DNA from: Piezodorus guildinii
Lineage: Eukaryota > Arthropoda > Insecta > Hemiptera > Pentatomidae
Direction of reading: 5' to 3'
NCBI GenBank assembly: GCA_023052935.1
Contig: CM041298.1
Coordinates: 49,343,313-49,407,312, forward strand
DNA length: 64,000 nt
Shown: in pieces, positions 43,233 through 53,451 of the stretch
Position numbering within the stretch: position 1 is the stretch's first letter
Layout: every line of letters begins with the position of its first letter
The notes under the pieces: model-generated
Seen by the model: the letters and a program-made list of their open reading frames with translations, nothing else
Database searches by the model: none
What the model was told of the DNA's origin: nothing
Translations under genes and position numbers: made by a program

Positions 43233-43590
43233 GGCGCGAGTCGAGGATTGTGGACTCTGCCATTTTCTAGACTAATTATTTTCTAGTCCATATTTTTCCA
43301 AAAATACTCTTTTTGCTAAGGAGATGGTCCCCCTGCTTCCAAACCATAGTCCTTTGACAGTAAATAAAAAATTATAATAAGTCAAGAGTTATTAAAAATG
43401 AGGAAAACAAAACAAACAAAACAAATGAAATAAGTATGTACACGTTTACAGTTTGGATATAATTTAAACTCACGTCTTGACATATAGTTATAGAATGAGA
43501 CCTAACTAATAAATAATATAGAGTAATTATTAATAACTTCCTTTTCTATAATCGAAGGCTGTCATAAACCAGCTACCTAGAAAGGACAGA
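43231..43590. other. Unassigned region
   Basis: A short GC-richer patch follows the microsatellite (43231-43262). It includes a weak inverted pair around CTAGAC/TTCTAG. Nothing else was recognised. Confidence 0.3.
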
Positions 43591-43615
43591 CTAAGTACCG
43601 ACAAAGAACACATAC

Positions 43616-43783
43616 CTGTACTTAGGACCCAACACCTGGAGGCACTTGCTTTGTACCCATGCCGCATCCTCATCCCCTCTACAAAACCTTGCTATATATA
43701 CCCTTTGATCCTCAAAACTCATCACTCTAGTTGTAACATTTACTTGTGTCACACTCATAGAAGGAGACCTCGGAATGTACACT
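43616..43783 (-). CDS. Candidate host exon (unidentified protein)
   Basis: The minus-strand frame from 43782 reads through SMSVTQVNVTTRVMSFEDQR and VYIARFCRGDEDAAWVQSKC to LQVLGPKYR. It has balanced amino-acid and codon composition, unlike the AT-driven frames around it. It ends in AAG-TAC-AG followed by GTATGT, a good splice-donor match at 43615-43614. The upstream boundary is unclear: an in-frame TGA lies just before it, and the possible acceptor (CTACAAG) lacks a pyrimidine tract. Alternatively the internal ATG (MSVTQ) starts a first coding exon. I do not recognise the protein; it might also be part of an unlisted transposon. A single exon cannot be confirmed here. Confidence 0.3.
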
Positions 43784-43960
43784 TGTAGTCACCCTAACTC
43801 CTCAGCACAGTTTATTGTATTCTGAATATCTATTTTCTTCTGATAATAAAAGCAGTATTTTAATATCTTCACAGTTTAACATTTTAAGATCTTTCATTAA
43901 CTATATGAATTACGGGGAAGTGCCTGCAAATTGAATGTCCATATAATGTTTTGCGTGTTG

Positions 43961-44235
43961 TTTGTTTTTTTATTTTAACGTCACTTTATGCTACAATGGC
44001 TGATCGAACGATGCTACAGTGGGAGTCCAAAGCTTTGCCTATCCAGGTTTAGTTTGAATAGGGGTCTTTAAGGAGTTCCTGTCATCGCACAGGCTCGGGA
44101 TCGCCTATTTATGTCCCCTCCAAAGGACGGTATGGCCAAGGAGTTTTTACTCCCATTAAAAAGTCCTAGCGCCACTTACCAGGTTTGAACTCGCAATCTT
44201 GGGCATAACTCGCTGTTACGCTAACCACTACGTTT
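43961..44235 (-). mobile_element. SINE family 1, full length
   Basis: On the minus strand it starts with the tRNA-like head GTAGTGGTTAGCGTAACAGC (A box) and GCGAGTTCAAACCTGG (B box). It continues through GGGAGTAAAAACTCCTTGG, GAGCCTGTGCGATGACAGG and AGCATCGTTCGATCAGCCAT. It ends GTAGCATAAAGTGACGTTAA with an A-rich tail. It is the best reference copy for all the SINE 1 fragments in the window. Confidence 0.85.
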
Positions 44236-44454
44236 ATTTATAAAATGTGATTAAAGTTTTTTTTTATTTGGTATAGGTAGTTTTTTTAAATGTCTTTTTT
44301 TTGGTAAATATTTTGTGAATTTAAAGAAAATAAAGGTGTGTGAATTGGCACCGTATCCGAACAGTTGTTATTTAGGTTAAAGAAACTATTTATATTTTTG
44401 TTGAAAACTCAGATTCGAACATTTTTACTTAACCTTGTATACATTTAATTATAC

Positions 44455-44456
<2 letters not shown>

Positions 44457-44512
<56 letters not shown>
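44457..44512. repeat. (TA)n microsatellite
   Basis: An unbroken TA run. Confidence 0.95.
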
Positions 44513-44514
<2 letters not shown>

Positions 44515-44972
44515 ATTGAAAGTAAACATTATTTACTACCTATGATTTATTTATTTGTTCGTCAAATGGCTGTATGTTTATTATTTTCTCTAAAATTGGT
44601 CGTATTATTCCTATTTATTCATGTTTTAATAATGTGGATATTAAAGAAAAACTAAGGAATTACCGTTGATATGTTAGCATAATATTAAGCCATGCGAATG
44701 AAAACAAGAAATAACAAATCAGCCCCTGTTAGGCCGTTGGACAAGTAAGTGATATATAGGATTGAGTATATAGGAGTTGAGATCCTACGATATTTGTGGC
44801 AGACAGTTGGGTGAGTCTTACGCCCAAACGCCTGATTTATTCTCTTCTAACGTCAAGTTCTTATTTATTACAGACATCATTTTCCGGAGGCAGTTTCTAG
44901 TCCTACTAAAACATACCACTACTACTATACTATATTTGATCATTATTTGTTCTTTAGTTCGGTAAGAATAAG

Positions 44973-44974
<2 letters not shown>
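44513..44974. other. Unassigned AT-rich region
   Basis: No feature recognised. Confidence 0.35.

Positions 44975-45039
<65 letters not shown>
44975..45039. repeat. (TA)n microsatellite
   Basis: An unbroken TA run. Confidence 0.95.
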
Positions 45040-45040
<1 letters not shown>

Positions 45041-45243
45041 CTTAAATCAGCCGAGAGAAAAAAGAAAAGGAAAATAGGTAGGAGAAATGACACTCACTCT
45101 TGCTAGATAAAAACTGATTTATTCTTCCTTGTAATCCTCTATTTATATAATAAATGTATAATATGTATACATTTATTAGTTGTTTATATTCACATATATA
45201 GGATTAAGGTCTAAATCTAGGATTGGTAGTCATCTGATCTTAA

Positions 45244-45245
<2 letters not shown>

Positions 45246-45314
<69 letters not shown>
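45246..45314. repeat. (TA)n microsatellite, left of a SINE 2
   Basis: This TA run resumes at 45633 on the other side of the SINE, so the SINE probably inserted into one long tract. Confidence 0.95.
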
Positions 45315-45316
<2 letters not shown>

Positions 45317-45626
45317 TTTTTTTTTCAGTGGCGCGACAGGCCGTGTAGGCCCTGGGCCTCGCGGTGTAAACTCCTGCGTAAACTCGTGAGTGTAAAACGT
45401 TTCGCGATGCTATTTTTAGTGTAGGGTCATCACTCCCTACGACTAATTTAATGAGTGGCCACCCTTTGGCTGACGGGTCTCACATACCCGGGGGAGAGGT
45501 TGTGAGTGAATTCCTATTTTTTTACATCCTTATAAAAGCCCCGCCGGGGTTTCGGGGACTGGGATTCGAACTCAGAACCTGTAGCATGATAGACTAGCGC
45601 GCTAGCCACTCAGCTACGGGCTCCCC
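45315..45626 (-). mobile_element. SINE family 2, full length, inserted in a (TA)n tract
   Basis: On the minus strand it starts GGGGAGCCCGTAGCTGAGTG with A box and B box (GAGTTCGAATCCCAG). It ends at GGCCTGTCGCGCCACTG followed by an A-run. The sequence is close to the copy at 27371-27657, with some small insertions around the cloverleaf-like hairpin CCCCGGCGGGG. Confidence 0.88.

Positions 45627-45632
<6 letters not shown>

Positions 45633-45685
<53 letters not shown>
45633..45685. repeat. (TA)n microsatellite, right of a SINE 2
   Basis: See the left half at 45246-45314. Confidence 0.95.
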
Positions 45686-45693
<8 letters not shown>

Positions 45694-46296
45694 TTTTATT
45701 ATTTTTTTTTATATCATTTTTTGCTAAGTTAGCCGTTTGACATCATTTCAAAATGGCGTACAAACGGAACGTCATTCCAGCGAGCTAAAAACCCTAAAGA
45801 AGAACGTTAGAACTAAAAATGGACCAAATTTTCTAATACATATCAATGAGTTTCTTTGAAACGTTTAAACTTTCAGACAATCCAATATATGCATATATAA
45901 GATGACACCATTTGGATAACCTGGACGTTGGCAGAAATGTTTCGAAAATTAACTTTTAGTTTTGATTTAAGTACTCTATAAACCAAGAGGTTAGCCCCAT
46001 TACGTGAATATAAATTATAAAATAGTTGAACTTTAAAGATTAAGATGCTGACAGACCTCCTTGAAATGCATGATTGCAGAAAAAAGGAAAATTCTCAAAT
46101 AGGTTACTTATTTAGAATTGAAATTCAGTTGTGCACACTTTATTTTTTTTCACTAGCCATATTATTATGTATTGATATTATGCATACTAAACTAGGTTTA
46201 GTTTCCTATGCATTTTGATGAAATTTCAATGTTTATTGGTTAATATCTTTGCAGAATTCAGCATCTTTAGTGCCAATGACACTGGTATGATTACTT
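45686..46296. other. Unassigned AT-rich region
   Basis: No gene or known repeat. Confidence 0.35.
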
Positions 46297-46687
46297 AATT
46301 GAGACGTTGATTTCCAAAAGGTACTAAAGGACATTTTTTACGAAATTGATTTTTTTACATATTTGTATTCTCATCATTTAGTTTTATCTAAATATTCTAT
46401 TTGATGTTATCTAATGAATTCTCAAGTCCTTAAAAAACGGGATTTAGAAATGCGGTCATTTTCTAAAAGTACTAATTACGCATTTATTTTCGTTCCAAAT
46501 CATTCTAAAAAAATTCATTTCATAACTTTAATATGATGTTATTATTATAGTAAAAAAATAATTCTAAATTTTAAGGCAAAAAGACCCAAATTAGCTAGTT
46601 TAATAATATAGTAATGAGAGATTTTCGCGCTTCCTGTAAAATTTCCTAGAATGGATATAGTACCTTTTGGAAATCAACGTCTCAATT
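46297..46687. repeat. Foldback element with perfect 30-bp inverted arms
   Basis: Arms are 46297-46326 and 46658-46687; each includes GAGACGTTGATTTCCAAAAG. They are separated by 331 bp of AT-rich, non-coding sequence. The arms are perfect while the interior shows no coding potential. It may be a small MITE whose true ends lie further out, or a hairpin-forming repeat. Confidence 0.7.
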
Positions 46688-47284
46688 GATTAATTAGTAA
46701 GTTTTTATTCATTAAGACCGATGGTCTGAAAAGCTTTCTTTTTATCTATACTCAATTAGCGAGCATTTTTGAAAAATACACTGTTATTTTTTTAATATTT
46801 TTATCACTGGCTACAGTAAAATTCATCATCATTAAAATAAAATACATTAATCAGTAGTAAACAAAGTAGTATTGGAAGACCAATAAAAAGGGAAATTACA
46901 TGGATCTAATGTATTTATTTATCCTTTAGAGACAGGCCGTGGATTATGTTTGTTTTATTTATTGATTTAATTTTGATGAGCTTTACAATGTAATAAAAGT
47001 CACTGTTTACGAACCATATTCGATTCCCGGTACTGTTTGAGAGGTTTTCCCGCTAATGGATTTTGTCTGCAGTAAATTTAAATATAAAACGTATTCCGGA
47101 GGGGTTATTTAAGGAAAACGTCAGTATAACATATATTTTATTGATTTATAATTATTATATAATATGTTTAAACACATATAAATGCATCTTCGTTTTTTTT
47201 TCTTTTTTGTTGGGAAAACCACACCACAAATCTTAAGGAGGGATTTGTTTTTCTTGATTGATTGCATATGTTCATTATTGATTT
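46688..47284. other. Unassigned AT-rich region
   Basis: Part of this may be the 3' UTR of the CR1 fragment to the right (minus strand), but no terminal hairpin was found. Confidence 0.3.
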
Positions 47285-47915
47285 TAATAAAACAAAATTA
47301 CAGTAATGTATAAATATTGGTTCGTTGAGAAGTGGTAAGGTGTTTGAAAATAAAGATATCTGAATGTAAATAAGAAAGAAGCACAGCGTATATTTGAAGT
47401 AATGGAATTACATACTAAAGTGAAATAAGCAAGAAAGGACTGATCGAAGGCTTTAGTTCTGTGGGATAGGATATAAAGGTCGGAGTGGCATGTTCGCCAT
47501 GACAAGATAAGTTCGGATCTTGGTTCCAGCAAGTGGATTGAGGATTTAAATTGATATAGGAATTGTAAAACTGTAAATATAGGAAGAATACTGGGATTTG
47601 ATTGTTTGTTAGAGAAATATTTGAAAGAAGTACTGCCTACTTGGAATGAGGATAAGCCCCTTTAAATCCTGATAGAGGTTAGTCACGGGAGACTAGCCCG
47701 AAGTTCCGAAAAAAACAACTCTTGAGTCCCTTTACTTTGGTCTAAAGTATTTTAGAGTGGCCACCGTAAACCAGCTTTAAAAAGCTTTCGCGTGATTGTG
47801 GTTTTTATGCGTGATTGATCAAGTTACTTATAGTTCTGTAGGAAATTTGGACAATATGACATTTTCAGGAAAGAGTTTAGTCTAAAGTAATCTCCAGGTT
47901 TTTTCCAGGGCCTGA
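47285..47915 (-). pseudogene. CR1-like (subfamily A2) reverse transcriptase, C-terminal fragment
   Basis: It aligns in antisense with 1-600 of the window. Shared minus-strand blocks are TRPCHSDLYI-like (CHSDLYILSHRTKAF here), a QSFL..F-like block and QTPYHF near the end. The nucleotide match includes GATATAAAGGTCGGAGTGGC and GAAATTTGGACAATATGACA. The frames are broken. The polymerase core is missing. Confidence 0.65.
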
Positions 47916-48169
47916 ATGCACTTGAGCAGTGGTTCCCAACTAACATATTTTGCAGACCCCTTTATAGAATCATTTCAATGGCAAGGTTCAATTCAATTCC
48001 AAGTTGTAAATATTAGACATATATTTAGATTTTTATTGGACTACACTGTATCACATACATTTTATGGGAAATACCTATACCTAACCTATGTATTATAGAA
48101 ATCGCATAGTGGGAAATTACTGAGAGACATAATACAGTTAACGCAGCCAAACAATATTATAACAAGAAG

Positions 48170-48530
48170 AGGGATACCTTTAAAAACGCTTATCTGGCTG
48201 ACGAAGGTGGAATTTGTTTTAGATGTCCCTTCTCGGTTTCATCCCTCGGCATCTGGATAGGGACAAATTCCCGACCTCCGACGGACTCTTCTGTGTCTCG
48301 AATACGACGGACCTATTCTCATTCTCAATCCTTACCCTCATCACCTGTAACCCCTCTTCTTTATCTCCTATCGGTGGTCGTGGCAAAGGGGGGCAGGGCT
48401 GTATGGGAAGTGCCTGAAGCCGGCGGTTCAGCCTTTGTCCACCCTTAATACTCTTGCCCGGGGAGGAGGGGGGGTGGGAGTCAGGGTTAGACCAATGGGG
48501 AACCCTTGTAGGGTAGGTGAACGCCTTTGA
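48170..48530. other. GC-rich island of unknown origin
   Basis: It is much less AT-rich than its neighbours, with a G-run (48466-48478) and CCGGCGG. It could be the 5' UTR of a retrotransposon or other inserted sequence. The 64-codon frame at 48223-48417 has no recognised domain. I could not match it to any other copy in the window. Confidence 0.35.
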
Positions 48531-48630
48531 ACTTTTATTGCCAGATCTTATGAATATTTACTGATTAATATTAAAATAATCAATTAATGAATTTACTACC
48601 CTCAGTATCCTCAATGCATTATATATTATA

Positions 48631-48877
48631 TCTGTGGCGGTCGTGAATAAGTGGTTAAGTCAAAATCTTTCATTTTACAGGTGAGCGACTTAAACTTTAC
48701 CTAATACCCAAAATAGAGTTATAACATACAGCTTTCTTTCCACCTGAAATTTCTTCCTCCAAGAAATTTCTTTAACCAATTTAACACGACGTGGAAGACC
48801 GTCTAAAGGAGCGATACGCGAAGTTAACTTATTTTTGATATAACTCGAGTTATCCAGTTTTTCACGACCACCACAGA
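48631..48877. mobile_element. MITE copy 2 with TCTGTGGCGGTCGTGAA terminal inverted repeats
   Basis: The left end is identical to copy 1 over the first 60 or so bases. The right end is TTCACGACCACCACAGA. TATA flanks both sides, or TA in the 2-bp reading. It is non-coding. Copy 1 is at 1561-1808. Confidence 0.82.
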
Positions 48878-49019
48878 TATATTTCCCTCGCGCAATTCAA
48901 TGCCTTTTTGCAATACGTGAAAGATTCTTGTTACAAGTTCTAATCTTCGCAAATATTTGTTGTTTGGATAATTTAAAATAATTTTCCAATAATATTTCAG
49001 AGACCTCATCTGCGGACCA

Positions 49020-49510
49020 CTTGTTAGGATCCGTTTCTCTAGAAATAGGATACCTCAAATAGCGGCGAACTAGGCGGTAGGGCTTGAATGACTTCCTTCA
49101 ACTGCCGTTGGCCTTGTAACTGTACGTTTTCTGATTATGGATTGAACCTAAGGCTGTGTTAGTCTGGGGTTAACCCAAACACTCATCCATCTTAGATTCA
49201 CTTATCCCCGCGTTGCTTCAAGCGATACTCAGGAGCCACTGCGAGGACTGCGGTAGGAGCGCTAGTTAGGAGCTGATGAGGTATCAGGAACTCTAAGGTT
49301 AATCAAGCAAGGCAATGCGGTCCGCACCCTCCAGGCCGGAACGGATAATGCCATGCTGATATCTGATTGCCTTCATCTTCATTAGCGGTGACAATCCCTC
49401 TACGCATCACCGTAGCTCTGTCGTCAGCTCCAGCCTGACAGGCGACAGTTCATCATGTAGTCTCTTTGGAGGCTCCAGAATATTGGAGTGTTTTATAATA
49501 TACACAGGAT
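49020..49510. other. Second GC-rich segment of unknown origin
   Basis: A moderately GC-rich, non-coding stretch with AAGGCAATGCGGTCCGCACC and GGCCGGAACGGATAATGCCA. It resembles a retrotransposon leader in composition. No frame and no second copy were seen, so the origin is open. Confidence 0.35.
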
Positions 49511-49794
49511 GAGAATATACATCGCTGCCTCTTTTCGGTGTTTAATATTCCGCCTTTTATTTCTACATTCAGGTTCATTCAGTTTTTGAATAATTGATAC
49601 GGTAGAGTTTCCTCGAGGTACTGTTGTTATTATTTCTGGCTCTGGTTTACGGAATCTTTTCCTGTTCGCCGAATCATAGTCGAATTATTTATTATAATTT
49701 TTCATTTAATATATCTATTTTTTATTGTTTTAAATGATATAACTAAAAAATGGAAATAATATTATTGTTCTTTTACCTACCATTATTGTGTTTA

Positions 49795-50395
49795 CCATTA
49801 TAGTAAGGGAAACTATTGCGATCGTGAAAATTTTCGAATTCAAGTTTTCAACGGAAATTTAATGGGTTTTAATATCTAGTAGGTTTCATTCTGATTGAAA
49901 TAGTCTGACAGGCCTTAAATGCCGATATTTTAAATTTTCTTTCTCTAAAGTACCTTTAATTTTGTTGATCCTATAAAAATAACTATATTTTCTTGTTACC
50001 ACTGATGAAAAACAGGTAAATATATAAATTGAATGAATTCGATACCCAACTAAAGGAGAAAACAGAAAAAATATTTTTTTTAATGCAATTTTTGTGTTTT
50101 TGAACATAAGAACAGTAATATACATGTTTAATATACCGTTGGAGAGCTAAAGATTTTAGAAAAAATATTATCTAATACACAACCTTGTAAAAGCTAATAG
50201 AGAGTGATGAAATGCCGATCAAATTAACTTACTTGTTTAGATAATAATATAATAGATTTTTAATAGAACACATGTTTAATTAATTCGTTATTAGTTTCAG
50301 TCATTTTTATCTCTTTAATTCAACAATCGTTTTTAACAACGGAGGTTAGTGAAAGTCGTGTGTTGTCCGCACCAGATTTTTTAAATCTTAATAAT
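49795..50395 (-). repeat. Family K repeat, internally deleted but with both ends
   Basis: On the minus strand it starts AATCTGGTGCGGACAACACA with ACTTTCACTAACC and ends at CACGATCGCAATAGTTTCCC near the left boundary. The 3' centre with CGGGCGTATAG and the CA microsatellite is deleted (join near 49862). Confidence 0.65.
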
Positions 50396-50544
50396 GGTAA
50401 TAACAAACAGCGATATAAGTCTACTGTTAAGTTACCTGTTTAACAGAGATAATTACCTGGTTACACCCCGTTTTAATTTATCATCCGAGAAAAGAATCGT
50501 TTTATTTATCTACTTAATATATTGACGAGAACCTCAATATTTTA

Positions 50545-50773
50545 CGACAAATTCCATTAGGCCGAACGCTGTGCAAGGCTTAGATCACACTCACCTTCAT
50601 GGTTTTCAGGTACCCACTTTATAGTTGCTGGGTATGCCCCAGGAAGGCTGAGATACCCTAGGGTTTTTCCACGGCTAAAATAACTGAATAAATGATGCGG
50701 CCGCAGTCGAGATTCGAATTTGGGACCCGAAGAACAGTAGACTAGTACCATATCCACTTGACTATGCCACTCC
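50545..50773 (-). repeat. SINE family 3-related, tRNA-headed
   Basis: The minus-strand head is GGAGTGGCATAGTCAAGTGG (A box) and AATTCGAATCTCG (B box). The body includes TTATTCAGTTATTTTAGCCG and ATAAAGTGGGTACCTG. It shares body blocks with 33885-34172. Confidence 0.7.
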
Positions 50774-50831
50774 CTACATAAGAAAAATATTAAGGAAGGG
50801 AAATTTAAATTTAAAAAATATATACATAAAA

Positions 50832-50893
50832 CTGGGAATCGGCATGGTCAAGTTGATAGAGCACTACTGGTCTACTGTTCTTCGAGGTTTTTT
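50832..50893 (+). repeat. SINE head, same type as 50545-50773, opposite strand
   Basis: GGCATGGTCAAGTTGATAGA is followed by CTGGTCTACTGTTCTTCG. Only the first 60 bp are present. The two heads lie back to back, 58 bp apart. Confidence 0.55.
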
Positions 50894-50899
50894 TTTATC

Positions 50900-51382
50900 C
50901 TGAAAACTTCTTTTGTTTCAATCGTTACAGTATTTTTCATATTGTCATTAGTAGAATTTGTTTCTTATTTTTGTAGTATATTATTTTTATTTATGTTTTA
51001 TTAATTTACTTTTCATTAAATTCATTCTTAGCCAATTAAAGATCCTTCATTATTGTAAAGCTTATGTTATTCTTAGAAGACTAATTATCAGAATAATGTA
51101 AATATTCATTAATTTCTTTTCTTCTTATATTTCAACTCATTTATTTTTCATTTTGTTCAACACAATTATTTTCTGGGGATTATTTTTATTTTAATTATTT
51201 TATTTTATTTGTTTATTTTATTTTGTATTTTGTATATATTTATCCATAATTTTAAATATCAGTTAATTATGTTAATTTTGTCTGTTGGCCAGACATGTTG
51301 TATATTATAAACTATACAAATTTATTATTCTCAAAGGACACAGTCCCAGAATAAAATTTAGTTTCTATTCTATTCTATTCCA
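50900..51382 (+). repeat. CR1-type 3' UTR with conserved end and (TTCTA)n tail
   Basis: It ends in GGAC-ACA-GTCC (51336-51346), then CAGAATAAAATTTAG and TTCTATTCTATTCTATTCC. This is the same end structure as the CR1 copies at 5943 and 33351. The upstream T-rich part is presumed 3' UTR; no coding sequence remains, and its left boundary is a guess. Confidence 0.55.
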
Positions 51383-52226
51383 ATGTCCATGATGTTAGTT
51401 TTGGAATCTCTTTTTGGAAGTATCAGTGTAGTTTTAAACGGTAGGTATGTGTAGATCTGTATTTAAAGTTTTTGTTGCTGGTGTATATGTAAGCGTGTAA
51501 TTAGTCTCACTGTTTTTGAGGAAAAATAAAAACTGTGTGACTAATAAGACTATTACAATGTAGAGCTTTAGGTCTCAACTAACCGTCGAATATCCCTTGA
51601 AATAAGTTTGAATCAGTTTTAATAAGCTCATTTAATAATTTTGGAAAATTGATCATAAAGTTCATTTGAATTTATGAATAAACTATAACTTTACCCTAGA
51701 AGCATGTCTTATCAGTATCTTTTTTCGTGATAAAGAAACTGCGTTTTATATTATAGAGTGAAAATATTCTTCCTAGCTACGATTGCAATCTGCACGATCT
51801 TAAAGATTATCATAATACCGTCATGAACAAACTTTCAGAAATTCAAGATTTTTTTATCCTATCTTTTCTGCTATATTACATAAAATTTACTATTGGATTT
51901 ATATAAATGTTAAAAGTAGGTATATTTTACAATTTTATGTTTATATTTTAATTGTTTTTTTAATCTCTTTAATCAAAATTGATACAACATCTACACTGTG
52001 AAGTAAGCATCATAACATTATAGAGTAGTTTATATTTATATATATTCAAAAATTAATGACTAATATCATGACATTATTTTAACAAACTAAAGATAAAAAT
52101 GTACCATCCAAATAATCTTAAAATCGTATGTATATCCTTACTTGCAATTTAATCAATATTTTTAATGAATAAAAACTTAATATATTTATAAATGTGAACC
52201 TTCTAATTTGTTTATATATTTAAACC
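51383..52226. other. Unassigned AT-rich region
   Basis: No gene or repeat recognised. Confidence 0.35.
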
Positions 52227-53059
52227 ATTTTTACATAATAGATTAGGCATGAATTTCTTCCATCATATCTTTATTAGCATAATGAACTATATATAAATAT
52301 ATGTTCGATAATTATCAGGCCGATTTTCAAAAGAAATTCTTGGATATTTTTTTAAAACAATTTATTTAATCAAGTCATCGCGACGTTTCAGCCTCTAGGG
52401 CCATTATCAAGCTTCATGCATATCCATCCTAATTATCTTTTCATTTTTCCGCTTTTCAGCAGCGTCGTCATAATTTTTTTAAAATGTCACTCTCGACTAC
52501 AGTCGCGCACGAGAACACCTAAAAGGCGGCCGAAAACTGTTAAGTTTTTTTTGAAAAATGACATTTTAAAAAAATTATGACGACGCTGCTGAAAAGCGGA
52601 AAAATGAAAAGATAATTAGGATGGATATGCATGAAGCTTGATAATGGCCCTAGAGGATGAAACGTCGCGATGACTTGATTAAATAAATTGTTTTAAAAAA
52701 ATATCCAGGAATTTCTTTTGAAAATCGGCCTGATAATTATCGAACAAATATTCAAACAAAAGAAAAATAACGACAATGATGAGAAAAATATATAAATATA
52801 GTTATATTAAACTATATAACTCGTCACTATTCTTCGACTTTTCGGGGCTTTGTCAGCATTATCAAGACTTTTATGTTCATTATTTAGTAATATACATTTT
52901 TTGTAGCTTACTGCTACATGTCCTTTTTAATTTTTATTGAAAATTCTTTTAATTGGGACAAAGCCCCGAAACGTCGAAGCATAATGACGAGTTATATAGT
53001 TCATTATACTAAAAAAGGTATGATAGAAGAAATTCATGCTCAATCTAATATGTAAAAAT
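52227..53059. repeat. Older inverted repeat, its left arm split by a nested palindrome
   Basis: The right arm (52957-53059) is the reverse complement of 52227-52297 joined to about 52808-52854. Shared blocks are CATGAATTTCTTC, ATAATGAACTATATA, CTATATAACTCGTCA and CGGGGCTTTGTC. The left arm is interrupted by about 510 bp that include the 188-bp-arm palindrome. AACTATATA lies on both sides of the interruption, like a target-site duplication. The right arm carries GCCCCGAAACGTCGAAG. Confidence 0.75.
52302..52746. mobile_element. Near-perfect palindromic element, 188-bp arms, 69-bp loop
   Basis: Arms are 52302-52489 and 52559-52746; I see only about two mismatches. Each arm carries, in outward orientation, CTTGATAATGGCCCTAGAGG and then GAAACGTCGCGATGACTTG. 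It has no open frame. The GAAACGTC motif beside a short GCC/GGC stem recalls hammerhead ribozymes in Penelope-like element terminal repeats, but the expected CTGATGA core reads TTGATAA. An inverted pair of such repeats is one known Penelope arrangement, so this may be a remnant of that kind. Confidence 0.8.
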
Positions 53060-53109
53060 AAGAATAACTTCCTGAAGTTGAACTAATCATAGAAACTTAA
53101 AAATTTTCT

Positions 53110-53165
53110 AATACTGTCATCTTTCAGCGTTTCGAAGTTTTATTCCTGTTAACAAGACAATAATG
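53110..53165 (-). repeat. Third GAAACG-type module
   Basis: On the minus strand GTCTTGTTAACAGGAATAAA is followed by CTTCGAAACGCTG. The layout matches the CTTGATAATG...GAAACGTCG modules just to the left, but the sequence between differs. Confidence 0.4.
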
Positions 53166-53451
53166 CAAAAATCACAAAATAAATTAAAGTAGCTATGTTT
53201 TAGTTGTTTGAAATAACATTTTTTTCTCACATTAGATAAATTTAAATCGTATATAACAGTTTGTCAATGATTGAGAATATATAGGAAAGATATAAAAAAA
53301 GTTCAAAACAAGAATTGCACAACTTTTTTTGCAGTTTGACCATTGTAAAAATGTAAAAAGTTAACACAGCAGCAAAATACAGTATAAATTTAATTGTGAG
53401 GATGTAGAAATACCAGATTGCACGTAGATACTTCACAAAATAACATAAATA

